Counted from the first letter of the stretch, positions 10,768-22,558 are shown. The stretch: DNA of 64,000 nt from Panicum virgatum (GCF_016808335.1 NC_053146.1:24422637-24486636), one strand, 5' to 3'. Notes: generated from the letters alone by a model not told the origin. Numbers and translations are program-made.

Positions 10768-11188
10768 TGTCAGACCCGGGGCAGCGTGACTGCTTATAGG
10801 CATAGAATGTTCTAGAGTAAGGGATAGCTCATGGATGTATCTTATCTCTCTTGTAACTACCCAAATAGGTGTAGAATTAGCTGCAGTACAAATGAAACTA
10901 CCTGATTGTATTGCAGTAGGTCTCCAAATTGTACTTGGCTAGGACTTTCCATGTAACCCTGTCCCCCCAAATATATAAGGGCGGGCAAGGACCCCCCTCA
11001 AAACACATCAACACCTAAGACAATACAAACAACCAACCACACAGGACGTAGGGTATTACGCAACTCGCGGCCCGAACCTATCTAAATCTTTGTGTTCCTT
11101 GCACCATCGAGTTCCAGAGCAATCGATCCCTACCTAAAACCCTACTGCTAAGGGTATCCCTGAGCAGGCTTGGCGCTAAACACCGACA
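10768..11188 (+). repeat. 5' LTR of element E
   Basis: It begins TGTCAGACCCGGGG and ends AACACCGACA, 421 bp, with TG..CA-type ends. It is closely similar to seven other LTRs in the window (16677, 21741, 30990, 33942, 44354, 51204 and relatives). A TATA box ATATATAAGG lies at about 10971, followed by the conserved GTAGGGTATTACGCAAC block near 11046 and the CTTTGTGTTCCTTGCACC block, which fits U3-R-U5 order. Confidence 0.92.
10971..10980 (+). promoter_or_regulatory. TATA box of the element E LTR
   Basis: ATATATAAGG precedes GCGGGCAAGGACCCC; the same block sits at the same place in every LTR of this family. It would drive the genomic RNA from the R region downstream. Confidence 0.7.
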
Positions 11189-11190
11189 GC

Positions 11191-11208
11191 TGGCGCGCCA
11201 GGTAGGGG
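11191..11208 (+). other. primer-binding site of element E
   Basis: Two bases after the LTR the sequence reads TGGCGCGCCAGGTAGGGG. The same 18-mer with one to three changes follows the LTRs of B, C and A, starting TGG (complement of the tRNA CCA tail). I do not assign the tRNA. Confidence 0.8.
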
Positions 11209-11261
11209 ATTCGGCGAGTTCATCAGCAAATTCGATGGCCGGATGAAGCGACGCCAATAAC

Positions 11262-13345
11262 GTGCCTGAGGGTACAACCCTCGTTTTCGGTTCTGGGATT
11301 TGCACGGCTGATGGATCGGGCGGCTTCTCTAGTCACCTCATTACGCTCAAATCGCCTAAATTGAAAACCACCCCCAAATCCGCCGAAACCTGCAAGGTTG
11401 CAGAACTCGACGGAAAACAAGCTCCACTCGAGTTTGACTAGGATATCATAGAAAAAGTGTCGACTCCAACTCGAATCCACGAGTTAGCCGAGTCCAATAC
11501 AAATTCTGATCCCGAAAATCTTCACTTTTTCGAAACCCTCGGAAAATATGTGGCTTATCTCAAGTCAATCAAACGCCCTAAGATCGTCAACTCGGAACTA
11601 CTCGACAGAGTAGATCGGGTCTCACGATCGATAGAGGGGGTGCATTAAGCTTGCAGAATCTGCTCTTGGCTCATCCAACATACATCAGAACCCAGAAACA
11701 TTGAACCCACCACAAGGACGGTCGGGAGACATGCTCTCAGGGATCGATCGAGTATATTTTAAGCCCATCGACTGCATCAAGATGGCCGAAAGCACTCTGC
11801 AAAACAAGAAGCAGAAATCGGGAGGAGAGATCTGCGGGAAACCCGAAGAGGCAAACCCCCGGCTTGTTCGGATGGGATCGTCTCCTTCTGGGAAACCCCA
11901 GACCCCTTCACCAAAACCTGCTCACAAATGGACTCCTGAACTAACTAATATCTCTCATCCTGTGTTCGATCAGGATTTCGATCAGTTCATGGAAAGCCTC
12001 GACAATCTCGAACTATTTGATGATCTCGAGGACTGGTCAGACAATGTCGACTTGTTTATGGATGCCATGGCCCATCCACCCCAGATGGCAGATGCCCTCT
12101 GGGAATTAGTCAAGCTAAAAAAGGGAAAATCTAAAGCTCCTGAAAACTCCAGCGAGTCAATTTTTGACAAACCCTAGATCAAAGACCCAGAAGGATTGAC
12201 TCCTACACCATCGTGGCTTCATTGGATGAACGAGAATGCCCTCCGCGTAGAGATGGGCATCCCGCTTCTCGCTCACCCAAAACACACATACTCTAAAATT
12301 GGTGGCCTAACCGATTCTGACTGAGTATTCTTACAACTCGAAGGATGAATTGGATGACCTAATCCAGTATAGAAAGGAAGTCGAATCCTACTCGACTAAG
12401 AACTCCAAGTTCGATCAGGACTCCTTGCCCAACTTGGTCATATATGCAATGTTGCAAGGATGGATGGTGCGACTGTAGGAGACGCGCCCTCAAGCTCGCA
12501 AGGCTCTCAGCCCTCAGCCAGCTGATCTCCCTTTCCAGCAAAGCACCCCGATAATTTTGTCAGCTAGCAAACAAGACCAAGAGCTTCAAGATCTCTACCG
12601 TGAAATCCTCATGGTTCGCATCTTTGAACTCCACGAATCAGAGGATGATTCAATGGAGCATCTAAACCTCGACGACTACAATTCTGACGACTACGATGAG
12701 TACCTATCCCACAACATGGAAACTACTCCTCCCGTAGTCACAGAAGTCGAGGATACTGTCAAGCAAGACCCGCCTGCACCACCTCCAGCTGTCACAGTAA
12801 CTGTTCAACTGGAAGAGCAGCCTGCAGCGGAGGATCTCTACAAGCGTCATCGCCTGCTCAACCAAAAAAGGGCATTTAGGCATCAGCATGTCGCCAATCG
12901 CCGACAAGAACAGTAGGGCGACAACTATGACTACTCAAACACCGACCTCCGCAACATGATCAACATTGGTCGTGACGCACGCAATGTCATCATCTCAAGT
13001 AAAAAGGAGCGTGAGGAAATAGAGGCTTACAGCCCTTCTTCCAACTATCGCATCCCAGCACACGCCTCTGCATCCTTCAAAAATGCAAGCCGGCAAGTAC
13101 CCTCCCTCAGGGTAAACCTCGCACCCAATACCATGGAGAAATGTCTCTTGGAGGTGACAAGATCAACAAAATGCTCTTACGCAAGTGCTTCATGCATCCA
13201 AAGATCTCCCATACGATCTTCGAGTGTAAGTCACTCCGCAAAGCCCTTGGGGCACCCTTGGTAAAGGAAACTTTACCCAAAATCTTGTCGACTACCATGC
13301 TGATTAGAATTACCCTCGAATATTTTTCATATTCGGTCATGTAAA
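11262..13345 (+). pseudogene. non-autonomous gag-like ORF of element E (decayed)
   Basis: A broken reading frame begins with a segment related to orf0 of A and B (GSGICTADGSGGFSSHL versus SWICVANGSGGFDSHL) and continues through about 11457-11648, 11701-12177 and 12557-12916, separated by stops. It encodes acidic, Pro-rich protein (DQDFDQFMESLDN, DYNSDDYDEYLSHN) and a basic stretch (KRHRLLNQKRAFRHQ). It ends near 13190-13280 with a Cys/His tail (KCFMHPKISHTIFECKSLRKA) that resembles the zinc-knuckle tail of the A/B gag (RCPIRPKSNHSMWEC). I see no retrotransposon gag domain in the middle. Element C carries the same gene. Its role, possibly RNA packaging with an autonomous partner's particle, is inference. 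Confidence 0.65.
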
Positions 13346-13589
13346 CCATTGCTCACGTCCTTATTATTACGAGCAAGGGGTAGGCCTTAGGCCTTAGAAT
13401 TTGTCATTTTACAATTGCTGTAATCACGACAAGTTTTCAATAAAAGTTGATTTCCCTACAAATCGACTGCTTTGCTCTAACTCATCCGATCTATACCCCG
13501 CCTCTAACACTACTCCTCAAGCTTTGCTCAACATAGAGCAACAATCGAGTAGTTTTTTAAGATATGGTTTATTCCAAGGAGTGTTCCTA

Positions 13590-14640
13590 AAATAGTTCCA
13601 TCTTGGGTAACCCAACGGGGTTCATCCTCACAGGTCTATCTTAGAAATCACTCCAGCCCTTGTGTAGGACACCCTACTCGCTGGCTCGAGTAGGTTTTGG
13701 ATATTTCTAAAATGGTTCCATCTTGGGTAACCCGACGGGGTTCATCCTAACAGGTCTATCTTAGAAATCACTCCAGTCCTTGTGTAGGACACCCTACTCG
13801 CTGGCTCGAGTAGGTTTTGGATATTTCTGAAATGGTTCCATCTTGGGTAACCCGACGGGGTTCATCCCAACAGCTCTATCTTAGAAATCACTCCAGTCCT
13901 TGTGTAGGACACCCTACTCGCTAGCTCGAGTAGGTTTTGGATATTTCTAAAATGGTTCCATCTTGGGTAACTCGACGGGGTTCATCCTAACAGGTATGTC
14001 TTAGAAATCACTCCAGTCCTTGTGTAGGACACCCTACTCGCTGGCTCGAGTAGGTTTTTGATATTTCTAAAATGGTTCCATCTTGGGTAACCCGACGGGG
14101 TTCATCCTAACAGGTCTATCTTAAAAATCACTCCAGTCCTTGTGTAGGACACCCTACTCACTGGCTCGAGTGGGTTTTAGATATTTCTAAAATAGTTCCT
14201 TCTTGGGTAACCCGACGGAGTTCATCCTAACAGGTCTATCTTAGAAATTACTTTGGTCCTTGTGTAGGACACCTTACTCGCTGGCTCGAGTAAGTTTTGG
14301 ATATTTCTAAAATATTTTCGTCTTGGTTAACTCGATGAAGTTCATCCTAACAGGTCTATTTTAGAAATTATTCCGGTCCTTGTGTGGGACAACCTACTCG
14401 CTGGCTCGAGTAGGTCGTGGATATCTCTAGAGTTCTTCTCACTTGGGCAACCAGACGAGGTTGGTCCTAACCGGTCAACTCTACAGATGACTCCATTCTT
14501 CAAAGAAAGACATCCTACTTGCTAAATCAAGTAGGATTCTAGATATTTCCAAAGTTTTTCCCACTTGGGTGACTTGATGAGGTCTATCCTAACCGGTCAA
14601 CTTTAGAAATTACTCCAAATTCGAGGAGCATAATAGGAAT
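13590..14640 (+). repeat. tandem array of about 120-bp units, element E
   Basis: Units repeat with an exact 120-bp period between about 13681 and 14400, then decay toward 14640. Each unit contains TTTCTAA...TTAGAAA bracketing AACCCGACGGGGTT, then GTCCTTGTGTAGGAC, then CCTACTCGCTGGCTCGAGTAGG. So every unit can form several hairpins. It lies between the gag-like ORF and the convergent antisense gene. Homologous arrays occupy the same place in B, C, A and the chimeric segment. Confidence 0.9.
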
Positions 14641-15468
14641 TAAGTTCTTGGTACTCCAAGTAGTTGACATGAGTCTCCCGCTTGCTAGGACCACCGAGGG
14701 TGTTACACTAAGGGCTTGTTGCATCGAGTATTTGATGGGACTCACCCGCTTGCTCGAGACATCAAGTTCATAGGGTGTTCTGTTTCCTCTTGGTACCCCG
14801 AGTAGTTGTCGAGAGTCTCCTATTCACCTACGTAACCAGGATACTATCTAAGCTCCTGGTTCTCCAAGTACTCGATGCGAGCCTCCCGCTTGCTTGGACC
14901 ACCGAGGGTGTTACACTAAGGACTTGATGCCCCAAGCAGTTGACGGGAATCTTTTCCTCTCACTCGGGCCACCAAGTTCATAGGGTGTTTCATTTTCTCT
15001 TGGTACCCCGAGTAGTTGACGAGAGTCTCCCGTTTGCTTGGACAACCAAATTCATAAGAGCACCGCTCTAAACCAAACATTTCCCTCCAAAGGAAATCTG
15101 CATCAGGCTATGGCCTAAGTACACTCCCGCAAAGGGCTTTTCCCACTTGGTTAATCCTACGGGATTCAATTCTAACCGGTCAGCACTAGAGTCCTAAAAC
15201 TACTTGATCCTGTTCGAGTACACTCCGCCTCTCAAGGCAAACACCTATAGGTATGACACTAATACCACTAAGGTCAAGTAGGTGTGATGCCGCCATAAAT
15301 TATGTTCTATCTATGATACTTCTTAAGTATTACTACTCAACAGATTAAAGGATCGCACAATCCTTTCACAAATAAACAAGTACTCAACGGTACACAAATT
15401 TAAACATTTGTACATACAGAGTACTTGAGGCACCAGAAGCCAATTATCTTTACAAAAACTCAAGAAAA
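14641..15468. other. element E spacer between array and antisense gene
   Basis: No gene. It has degenerate phrases such as CACCGAGGGTGTTACACTAAGG and GGTACCCCGAGTAGTTG, each at least twice, and ends in the likely 3' UTR of the minus-strand gene. Related sequence lies at 26761-27500, 47750-48460 and 33000-33110. Confidence 0.5.
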
Positions 15469-16676
15469 TCAGGACTTGTTCAAAGTCTCCACTATCCTAT
15501 CCGCTATGGTGGAGGTTTCTTCCAGGTACTGACCAAACTGGTCATCGCTGCAATCAGCCTTTGCACCCTCCCCAAGCGGATCAAGTGGAGTACGTGGCCA
15601 GTAGGACTTCACCAACCCTAGTACGTGTCCTACGTACTGCCGGGTGGTTGTGGAGACATATCTTTCAAAGCTCTCAGGAATCTTACGAAGCCTTCCCGCC
15701 AACGTGAGCGGTTCGTCTTCGTTCCCTTCTGGGATCTCCGTAGTGTCTGTCACAACTTGAGCAGCTTCCTTTAGATCTCTTAGCTCCTCAAGCTCCAGCT
15801 GCATCAAATCCCAGAATTCTGACAAGTCCTTCAGCTGTTGGAGGGTTGTTGCCATCTCCTGGTCAGAATCCGCCTTGATATTCTTGAGCTTTTCGATCTC
15901 ATCTGCGTTTCTGTACATAAGAATCTTTAGATCCAGTACCAAGCTTTCCTCAATCTTTAATGATTTTGAGAAGGTTGTGTACTCGATTAAAAGAAAAACT
16001 TATAAATACCAGAGAAAACAAACTTATCGACTGCAATACAAAAGCAGAGACTAACCTTTCTTGGCTTTGGAGAGTTTTTTATTTTTCTCCCGGAGAGCAG
16101 CCTTCTCGGACGAGAGCTTCTTCACCTGCTCTCATAGAGCAATTAGCTCTGAGTCGTCTCGGGGCTGGCTGCTCCCCTGTTCTAACACCTCCTGCCAAAA
16201 GCACAAAGACAAAAGATCAGTATACACTACTCGATCTAACAAATACACAAGTACTCAAATTATTCGACCACTTACTGTCAAAAGCTTGTGAGCAAGCTTT
16301 AGCTTCTCCTCCTGTGGTAGGGTAATTCCCGGTGTGGCAAGGGAAGTACTCGCTTGCACCACAGGGGTCGCAGATGTACGCGGTGCCACTTCAATTCTTC
16401 CCACAGTATTCCCTGGATGTTGGGAATCTAGAGGAAAAATTGAGTTACAAAACCAAACAAGAGGAAAAACAAAGGGAAGTACTCAGGAAGAGGCATAATA
16501 AGTTTATCTATGGAGATCTCCTCAGGAAGCTTCTCACCTTCTCCCTCTTTCGGAAGCTTATCGCTTCCTTCCTCCTCCGGGAGCTTCTCATCGCTCCTCT
16601 CAGCATCTGGGAGTGGTGAATTCCGCATCATGGAATTCGTCATCTCCTCTGCCTCGTGAGCATCCATATCTGGAGT
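15469..16676 (-). pseudogene. antisense gene of element E, 3' exons
   Basis: The minus strand carries the C-terminal exons of the antisense gene: 15942-15469 (157 codons, MYRNADEIEKLKN coiled coil, then TRQYVGHVLGLVKSYWP and SDDQFGQYLEE), a middle exon near 16200-16060, and part of an exon near 16712-16428 (acidic, repeated DKLPEEG). The same exon order occurs in element C at 25471-26760. Element B inserted into the acidic exon at 16676; the next exon part resumes at 51628. It cannot give a full protein because the N-terminal exons are absent in the window. Confidence 0.75.
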
Positions 16677-17093
16677 TGTCATACCCGGGGCAGTGGGACT
16701 GCTTATAGGCATAGAATGTTCTAGAGTGAGGGATAGCTCATGGATGTACCCTACCTCTCTTGTAACTACCTGAATAGGTGTAGAACTAGCTGCAGTACGA
16801 AGGAAACTACCCGATTGTGTTGTAGTAGGACTCCAACTGTACTCGGCTAGGACTTTCCATGTAACCCTATCCCTCAGGATATATAAGGGCGGGCAGGGAC
16901 CCCCTCAAAAAATATCAACACCTAAGGCAATACAAACAACAACACAGGACGTAGGGTATTACGCAACTAACGGCCCAAACTTGTCTATATCTTTGTGTTC
17001 CTTTGTACCATCGAGTTCCAGAACAGTCGATCCCTACCTATAAACCTTACTGCTAAGAGTATCCCTGAGCAGGCTTGGCGGTAAACACCAACA
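16677..17093 (+). repeat. 5' LTR of element B
   Basis: It begins TGTCATACCCGGGG and ends AAACACCAACA, 417 bp. Both termini carry single changes against the family consensus. The TATA box TATATAAGG is at about 16880. The GGAGT duplication directly precedes it. Confidence 0.92.
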
Positions 17094-17095
17094 GC

Positions 17096-17113
17096 TGGCA
17101 CACCATGTAGGGG
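17096..17113 (+). other. primer-binding site of element B
   Basis: TGGCACACCATGTAGGGG sits two bases after the LTR, as in E, with three changes against the E site. Confidence 0.75.
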
Positions 17114-17139
17114 ACTCGGCGAGTTCATCGACGAGTTCG

Positions 17140-17484
17140 ATGGCCACTTTCGCTTTCAACACCATGGCGCCTCCGCAAGGTGCCACCTTCGTCTTCGACT
17201 CGTGGATCTGCGTCGCCAATGGTTCGGGCGGCTTTGACAGCCACCTAATCAACCGCCCGACGCTGAAGGCAATCTCGTCGGAAAGCTCCAACAAGCTCGC
17301 CGGATCAGACGATCATGGCGCCATGCTGCTTCCCGACCTCCCTAGAGAGATCGAGATGAAACTCGAAGACAACTTAGGTTCTACTCGGACTCAGATTGAT
17401 CTCGAACCAAACTCTATTAGGATTGAGACTCCTCTTGCCCAACCCATCTACGGGTTGCGCAACACATCATCTACCTACCAATAG
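17140..17484 (+). CDS. orf0 of element B (small ORF before gag)
   Basis: An intact 114-codon ORF starts ATGGCCACTTTCGC just after the primer-binding site and ends TAG directly followed by the ATG of gag (stop-start TAGATG at 17482-17487). The protein has a conserved MAPPQGATFVFDSW start and GSGGFDSHL motif, and an acidic C-terminal half. Element A carries the same ORF (44307-43963) with the same TAGATG junction. Some rice Tat-lineage elements are known to carry a small ORF before gag; I treat this as the equivalent. Function is unknown. It could be a separate product or the N-terminus of Gag made by readthrough. Confidence 0.65.
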   Translation: MATFAFNTMAPPQGATFVFDSWICVANGSGGFDSHLINRPTLKAISSESSNKLAGSDDHGAMLLPDLPREIEMKLEDNLGSTRTQIDLEPNSIRIETPLAQPIYGLRNTSSTYQ

Positions 17485-19557
17485 ATGATTAGGTCTATCT
17501 ACGAAAATAGCATAGACCAACTACTCTGTGTCGAGAACTCCTCAGTCACCGCTAGCCGGGAGGCACCCGTTTTCGACGTGTATCCAGATCCAGTCGAGTC
17601 GTCTCAGGACAGCCTGGACTCCATCACCAATGCACTGGCAAAAATCCAACTCAAGTCATGCCAAGATCATACACTCGCAGAACTACTCGATAACCTCTGA
17701 GAAGTTGCCAGCATTGATGATATCCCGTTCCAACACAGTACTCCCTTCACAACTGAGAGGGAAACTTGGTCTGGGGGAACTGAGCTAGCTGATTACGAAT
17801 CAGACCTAGAAAGCTTCTCCCCCTAACGCGTGGTTTCTGTCATCAACCAGCAAGGAGGAGGTGCTCCAAGCCAGTATGACCCCAACGAAACCGTGGATCA
17901 GATTTCGGAAGACAATCTGACCCAAGACGCCCCGCAAGATGAGGATGAAGCTACTCGCACAGCTCGCAGGGCAAGAAATCAATGAAAAGGAGAATGCAAG
18001 GCCCGAGCTGCTAAGCGCACTCGTCTCCCCCCACACAATCTTAACAACGAATTCAACAATGTCGCGGATCCAGTCTTCACTACTCCTATCGCCGCGATGA
18101 CAGAAGCAATCCTGCGACTGATGCAGATGCCACAAAACCTGCAGATGGAGCGCGTCATACACCTCGCCAAACATGCTGTCGAGCAACTCGAGAGGCAAAA
18201 GCCCTTGTCCTCACTTTATGGCACCCGTTCGAGGGCCACGGCAATAGTCATACCTCAAGCAAGCCGTACCGCCGGAGGCCATCATCGTCAATAATAGCTA
18301 GAGCAGCAAAACCAAAAAGATCAGGAAGTTGCAAGCATTCTTCGCCCCAGGGGTGGACAACCACCAGCAAACCATGCTCCTGGGCCTCAACTAAATCGCA
18401 ACAACAATCGCGGCCAAAACAGGGAGGAAGTAGCCGATTCCATAATGGACGCACGAGACATCATCAATGCAAGACGCAGAGCGCAGCTTGTAGACAATTC
18501 CGATCGCTTCCCAGCCCTTAGCAGCGTCCTCGACAACGTCGAGTACCCGAAGGATTTCAAACCCACAAATATCCAGAAGTACGACAGTAAGCAAGACCCT
18601 GCTCAATGGTTAGGTTTATACTTGACCGCTGTTAGTGTTGCAGGAGGAGACACCAACACCAAGGTCCTCTACTTCCCAATGGCCTTGGAGCCCGCACCCC
18701 TCATGTGGCTCGAGAGCTTGGCGTGCGAGTCCATACACTCGTGGGAAGATCTCAAGAAGGCCTTCATCGACAACTTCCAGGGGTCCCTACATCGAGTAGC
18801 CACTCGACATGCCCTATCTATGTGCAAGCTGGAGCAAGGCGAATCCATCAGATCCTACGTCAAGCGCTTCTTAGACACAAGAGCCACCATCCCTAATGTC
18901 GTGGACGACGACATCATCGACTACTTCCAGAGTGGCATTACTGTCCAATCCCTCTACTGTGACTTTGGGCGTAATCGCCCCAAAACGGTAGTGGAACTAC
19001 GCGACATGATGCAGCACTAAGCTGATGAAGAGGAGCAAGAACGCAGCCGCTTCCCATGCCGTAACAATGACAACAACAGGAAGCGTCACAACGACCTTGG
19101 AGGGCCCAGCAACCAGCAGGATCCTACGCGCAAGCGCAAGCCTGACGATACTGTCATTACTATGGATCGCACCCCGCATGGTAAGAAGAACGAAAAGCCG
19201 CATGATCAGTTTGACAAGATCCTTCACAATAAAAGGTGCCCAATCCGCCCCAAGAGCAACCACTCAATGTGGGAGTGCATGATCCTGCGTAAATCCTTCC
19301 AGTCGGCACCACCAGAGACTCCTAAGAAGAAGCAGAACAAGGACGACGAGGATGACAAGAAAGACCCTGACGGATTCCAACAGCAACAAAACATCGTCAA
19401 CGTCATATTCGGAGCAGATCCTAGCTTCTCCAAGCGGGCCCAGAAGCTACTACTAAGAGAAATCCTTTTAGTTGAGCCAGCGATTCAGAGGCCTTCTTCA
19501 AGGAGGATCAATGGACCAGCTTCTCTGAACCAGGAAAGTTCCCGCTAGTACTCGATC
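17485..19557 (+). pseudogene. gag of element B (decayed)
   Basis: The frame opens MIRSIYENSIDQLL at 17485 and runs with stops (for example at 17698, 17824 and 18289) to the retrotransposon gag domain at 18445-19020 (FKPTNIQKYDSKQDPAQWLG, MALEPAPLMWLESL, GESIRSYVKRFLDTR). After a stop at 19018 it continues to a zinc-knuckle-like tail (RCPIRPKSNHSMWECMILRK) and a Lys/Asp-rich stretch near 19320-19375. It would form the capsid and nucleocapsid and bind genomic RNA. The matching parts of A lie at 41975-43962. Stops differ between A and B except at the orf0 junction, so most of them arose after divergence. Confidence 0.8.
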
Positions 19558-19586
19558 CAGTTGTCCAAGGATCAAAGCTTACTTGA

Positions 19587-21740
19587 GTACTCATCGACGG
19601 CGGAAGCGGGCTCAACCTGATCTTCGCAAGCACACTGGCAAAAATGGGCCTCAATTACATAAGTTTGCTCACCCCAAGCAAAGCCTCCTTTTACGGCATC
19701 GTTCCCGGAAATTCTTCTACACCAATTGGCTCAGTCACCCTTCCGGTCACATTTGGTACATAACAAAACTTTCGGACAGAGTACATCAAGTTTGAAGTAG
19801 CCGACTTCGAATCTTCCTACCACGCCATACTGGGATGATCGGCGCTGGCCAAGTTCATGGCAGTACCACATTATGTGTACCTGCTCCTCAAGATGCCGGG
19901 AAATACATGAGTCCTTTCCCTGCGAGGGGACCTTCTTAAGTCCTTCGAGTGCGAAAGGAAGCAATTGATCACGCTGCCACAATTCGAGTTCCTAGTTCTG
20001 TCAGTGAAATACTTGTTGCCGCCAAGAAACTCTCACTCATTAAGGACTCGATGCCTTCCAAGAAGCCAAGCCAGTCGTCGGTTAAGCCAACCGGTGACGT
20101 AGGCACCAAGACTATTCAGCTAAAAGAGGGAGATGACTCCAAAACCGCCATTATCGAAGCTGGCTTGGGTGACAAATAGGAACTCGAGCTCGTCAACTTC
20201 CTTAGGGCCAACCGAGACGTATTCGCATGGAAACCAGCGGATATGCCAAGGGTGCCCAAGGAGTTGATCGAGCATGCCTTGAAAGTCAAGCCTAAAGCCA
20301 CACCAAAGAAGCAACAGCTACAGCGTTTCTCCCCGGACAAGCGAGAATCCATCAAGAAGGAGCTGGCAAAACTACTCGCACCAGGGTTTATCAAAGAGGT
20401 CTATCATCCTGAATGGTTGGCCTACCCTTCTTCAAGCTTCTCAAGCGACAAGACAAATTTGAGTGGACTACAGAAGCCGCGGAAGCACTTGAGAATCTCA
20501 AGCATCACCTCCAGTCACCGCCAATTCTTACAGCTTCACTACCAGGCGAGGAACTACTCCTCTGCATCGCTGCAACTACTCATGTAGTCAGCACAGCGAT
20601 AGTAGTCGAACGTCGGGAGGAAGGCCACACTTATGGTGTTCAGAGACTAGTCTACTTCATCAGTGAAGTACTCTCTGAATCAAAGGTTAGATACCCATCA
20701 ATCCAGAAAGTTCTGTATGGAATTCTAATCACCTCCAGGAAGCTTCGACATTACTTCGATGAATACAAGATCTCAGTTATCACTGACTTCCCATTGGCGG
20801 ATATACTCCACAATCGGGATGCCACCGGAAGAATTTCAAAGTGGGTTGTCGAACTGGGAGCCTTGGAAATCAACTTCAAGCCAAGAACATCAATCAAGTC
20901 GCTAGCACTAGTCGACTTCTTGGCTGAATGGTGGGAAAATCAAATCCTAGCTCCTCACAACATCCCAGAGCATTGGGTAATGTACTTTGACGGTGCACTC
21001 AAACTCGATGGAGGCGGCGCTGGAGTTCTGTTCATCTCCCCCAAAGGAGAACAGTTGAAGTATGTGTTCCAGATCTTGTTTAAAGTCTCCAACAATGAAG
21101 CAGAATATGAGGCACTACTACACGGGCTTCATCTAGCAGTCTCTCTCAGCATCAAACGACTACTTGTCTATGGCAATTCTCTACTCATCGTCCAGCAAGT
21201 AAATAAAGAGTGGGACATCAACAAGGACACAATGGATGCATACGTTGAAGAAATCAGAAAGCTCGAGAACAAGTTTTCAGGATTGGAAATCCACCATGTA
21301 GACCGTGACAACAATGTGGGAGCCGATGTCTTGTCCAAACTTCGATCTACTCGATCAGTTGTTCTACCTGGAGTTTTCGTTCATGAACTACATCATCCAT
21401 CAGTCAAGGTTCATAGTCAACAAGCTACTGACACGAAGGCCCCGGCCACAGTCAGAGAAGTGCTGATGATCGAAGAAGATTGGTGGGTTTAGTTCATCGA
21501 TTTCATCAAGGAGTTCAAGCTTCCACCACACGTTGATACTAAGAATGCTGAAGCTGCTCGTATTATCAGGCGAAGCAAGGGTTTTGTTCTCGTCGGCGAC
21601 AACCTGTACAAGCGCTCTGCCTCCGGCATCCTCATGAAATTTGTTACCCTTGAAGAAGATAAAGATATCCTCAAGGAGATACACGAAGGAGTCTGTGGCA
21701 ACCATGCCGCATCACGGACACTAGTCGGCAAGGCCTACAG
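19587..21740 (+). pseudogene. pol of element B, 5' part: protease, RT remnant, two RNase H domains, start of integrase
   Basis: Protease shows LIDGGSGLNLIFAS near 19590 (a DGG variant of the aspartic active site). A frameshift follows near 19960, and an in-frame TAG at 20177-20179 (GDK|ELEL) separates it from RT. RT begins MPRVPKELIEHALKV (20243) and is cut after HPEWLA: the segment holding the catalytic YVDD, present in A, is missing, and the frame resumes at [13 protein letters not shown]. Classical RNase H then covers about 20450-20940 and an archaeal-type RNase H 20975-21340 ([30 protein letters not shown]). The third acidic residue is Asn where A has Asp. Integrase starts with EIHEGVCGNHAASRTLVGKAY and is split by element C at 21740. 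Confidence 0.85.
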
Positions 21741-22158
21741 TGTCGGTGTTTATCGCCAAGCCTGCTCTGGGATACCCTTAGCAGTAAGGATTGTAGGTAG
21801 GGATCGACTGCTCTGGACTCGATGGTGCAAGGAACACAAAGATTTAGACAGGTTCGGGCCGCGAGTTGCGTAATACCCTACGTCCTGTGTGGTTGTTTGT
21901 ATTGCCTTAGGTGTTGATGATCATTTGGAGGGGGTCCCTGCCCGCCCTTATATATCTGGGGGGGACAGGGTTACATGGAATGTCCTAGCTGAGTACAGTT
22001 GGAGTTCTATTACAACATAATCGGGTAGTTTCCTTTGTACTGCAGCTAGTTCTACGCCTATTCAGGTAGTTACAAAAGAGATAAGGTACATCCATGAGCT
22101 ATCTCTTACTCTAGAACATTCTATACCTACATGCAGTCCCGCTGCCCCGGGTCTGACA
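21741..22158 (-). repeat. 3' LTR of element C
   Basis: Read on the plus strand it starts TGTCGGTGTTTATCGCC and ends CCGGGTCTGACA, 418 bp. The flanking AGCCCCTCAGCTC, read in element sense, is a purine-rich GAGCTGAGGGGCT that would be the polypurine tract. Confidence 0.92.
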
Positions 22159-22558
22159 AGCCCCTCAGCTCTTCGTAGCCGAGTCCTGCAGGCGTCGAGT
22201 ACTTGGCTGGGCGTCTTCGAGTACTTCAAGTAGTCAGAACATCCTTCTGGTTGCTTCTGGTCCCTCCTTCGGGTACATTGAGTAGTCCTCCAAGTACTTC
22301 CAGTTGCTTCGAGGCTGTGAGGTGCTCAAGCCCCGAAATCTTGAACATATATGGTGCGCGAAATACTCGCGCTCCATATGGAGTAACCCCCGAGCCTTAG
22401 GTTGAATCGCAGGATCAAGCTGAGGGTCACTTCAGTCTTTTTCCTTCTTTATTTTCCAAAAAAATTGAAAACTAAGTCTCTGATGCACATATCCCGTAGC
22501 CCCAGAGCCTTAAATCAAAATCCCTTATACTGCGAGTATCCCCGAGCAAAGATTTGGA

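Larger units (their letters stand above)
10768..16676 (+). mobile_element. element E, 5' part: non-autonomous Tat-lineage gypsy
   Basis: E contains, in order, a 5' LTR, a primer-binding site, a gag-like ORF without pol, a 120-bp tandem array, and the C-terminal half of an antisense gene. It is interrupted at 16676 by element B and resumes at 51628-51855, where it is truncated without a 3' LTR. The order matches element C, which is complete and also lacks pol. E would have needed pol functions from an autonomous relative such as A. The total insert in E is 34,946 bp. Confidence 0.85.

Noticed and set aside
13590..14640. Regular 120-bp repeats resembling a CRISPR array or centromeric satellite
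   Set aside because: Units are contiguous with no unique spacers, and they recur at a fixed place inside retrotransposons in both orientations, so they are element-internal repeats.
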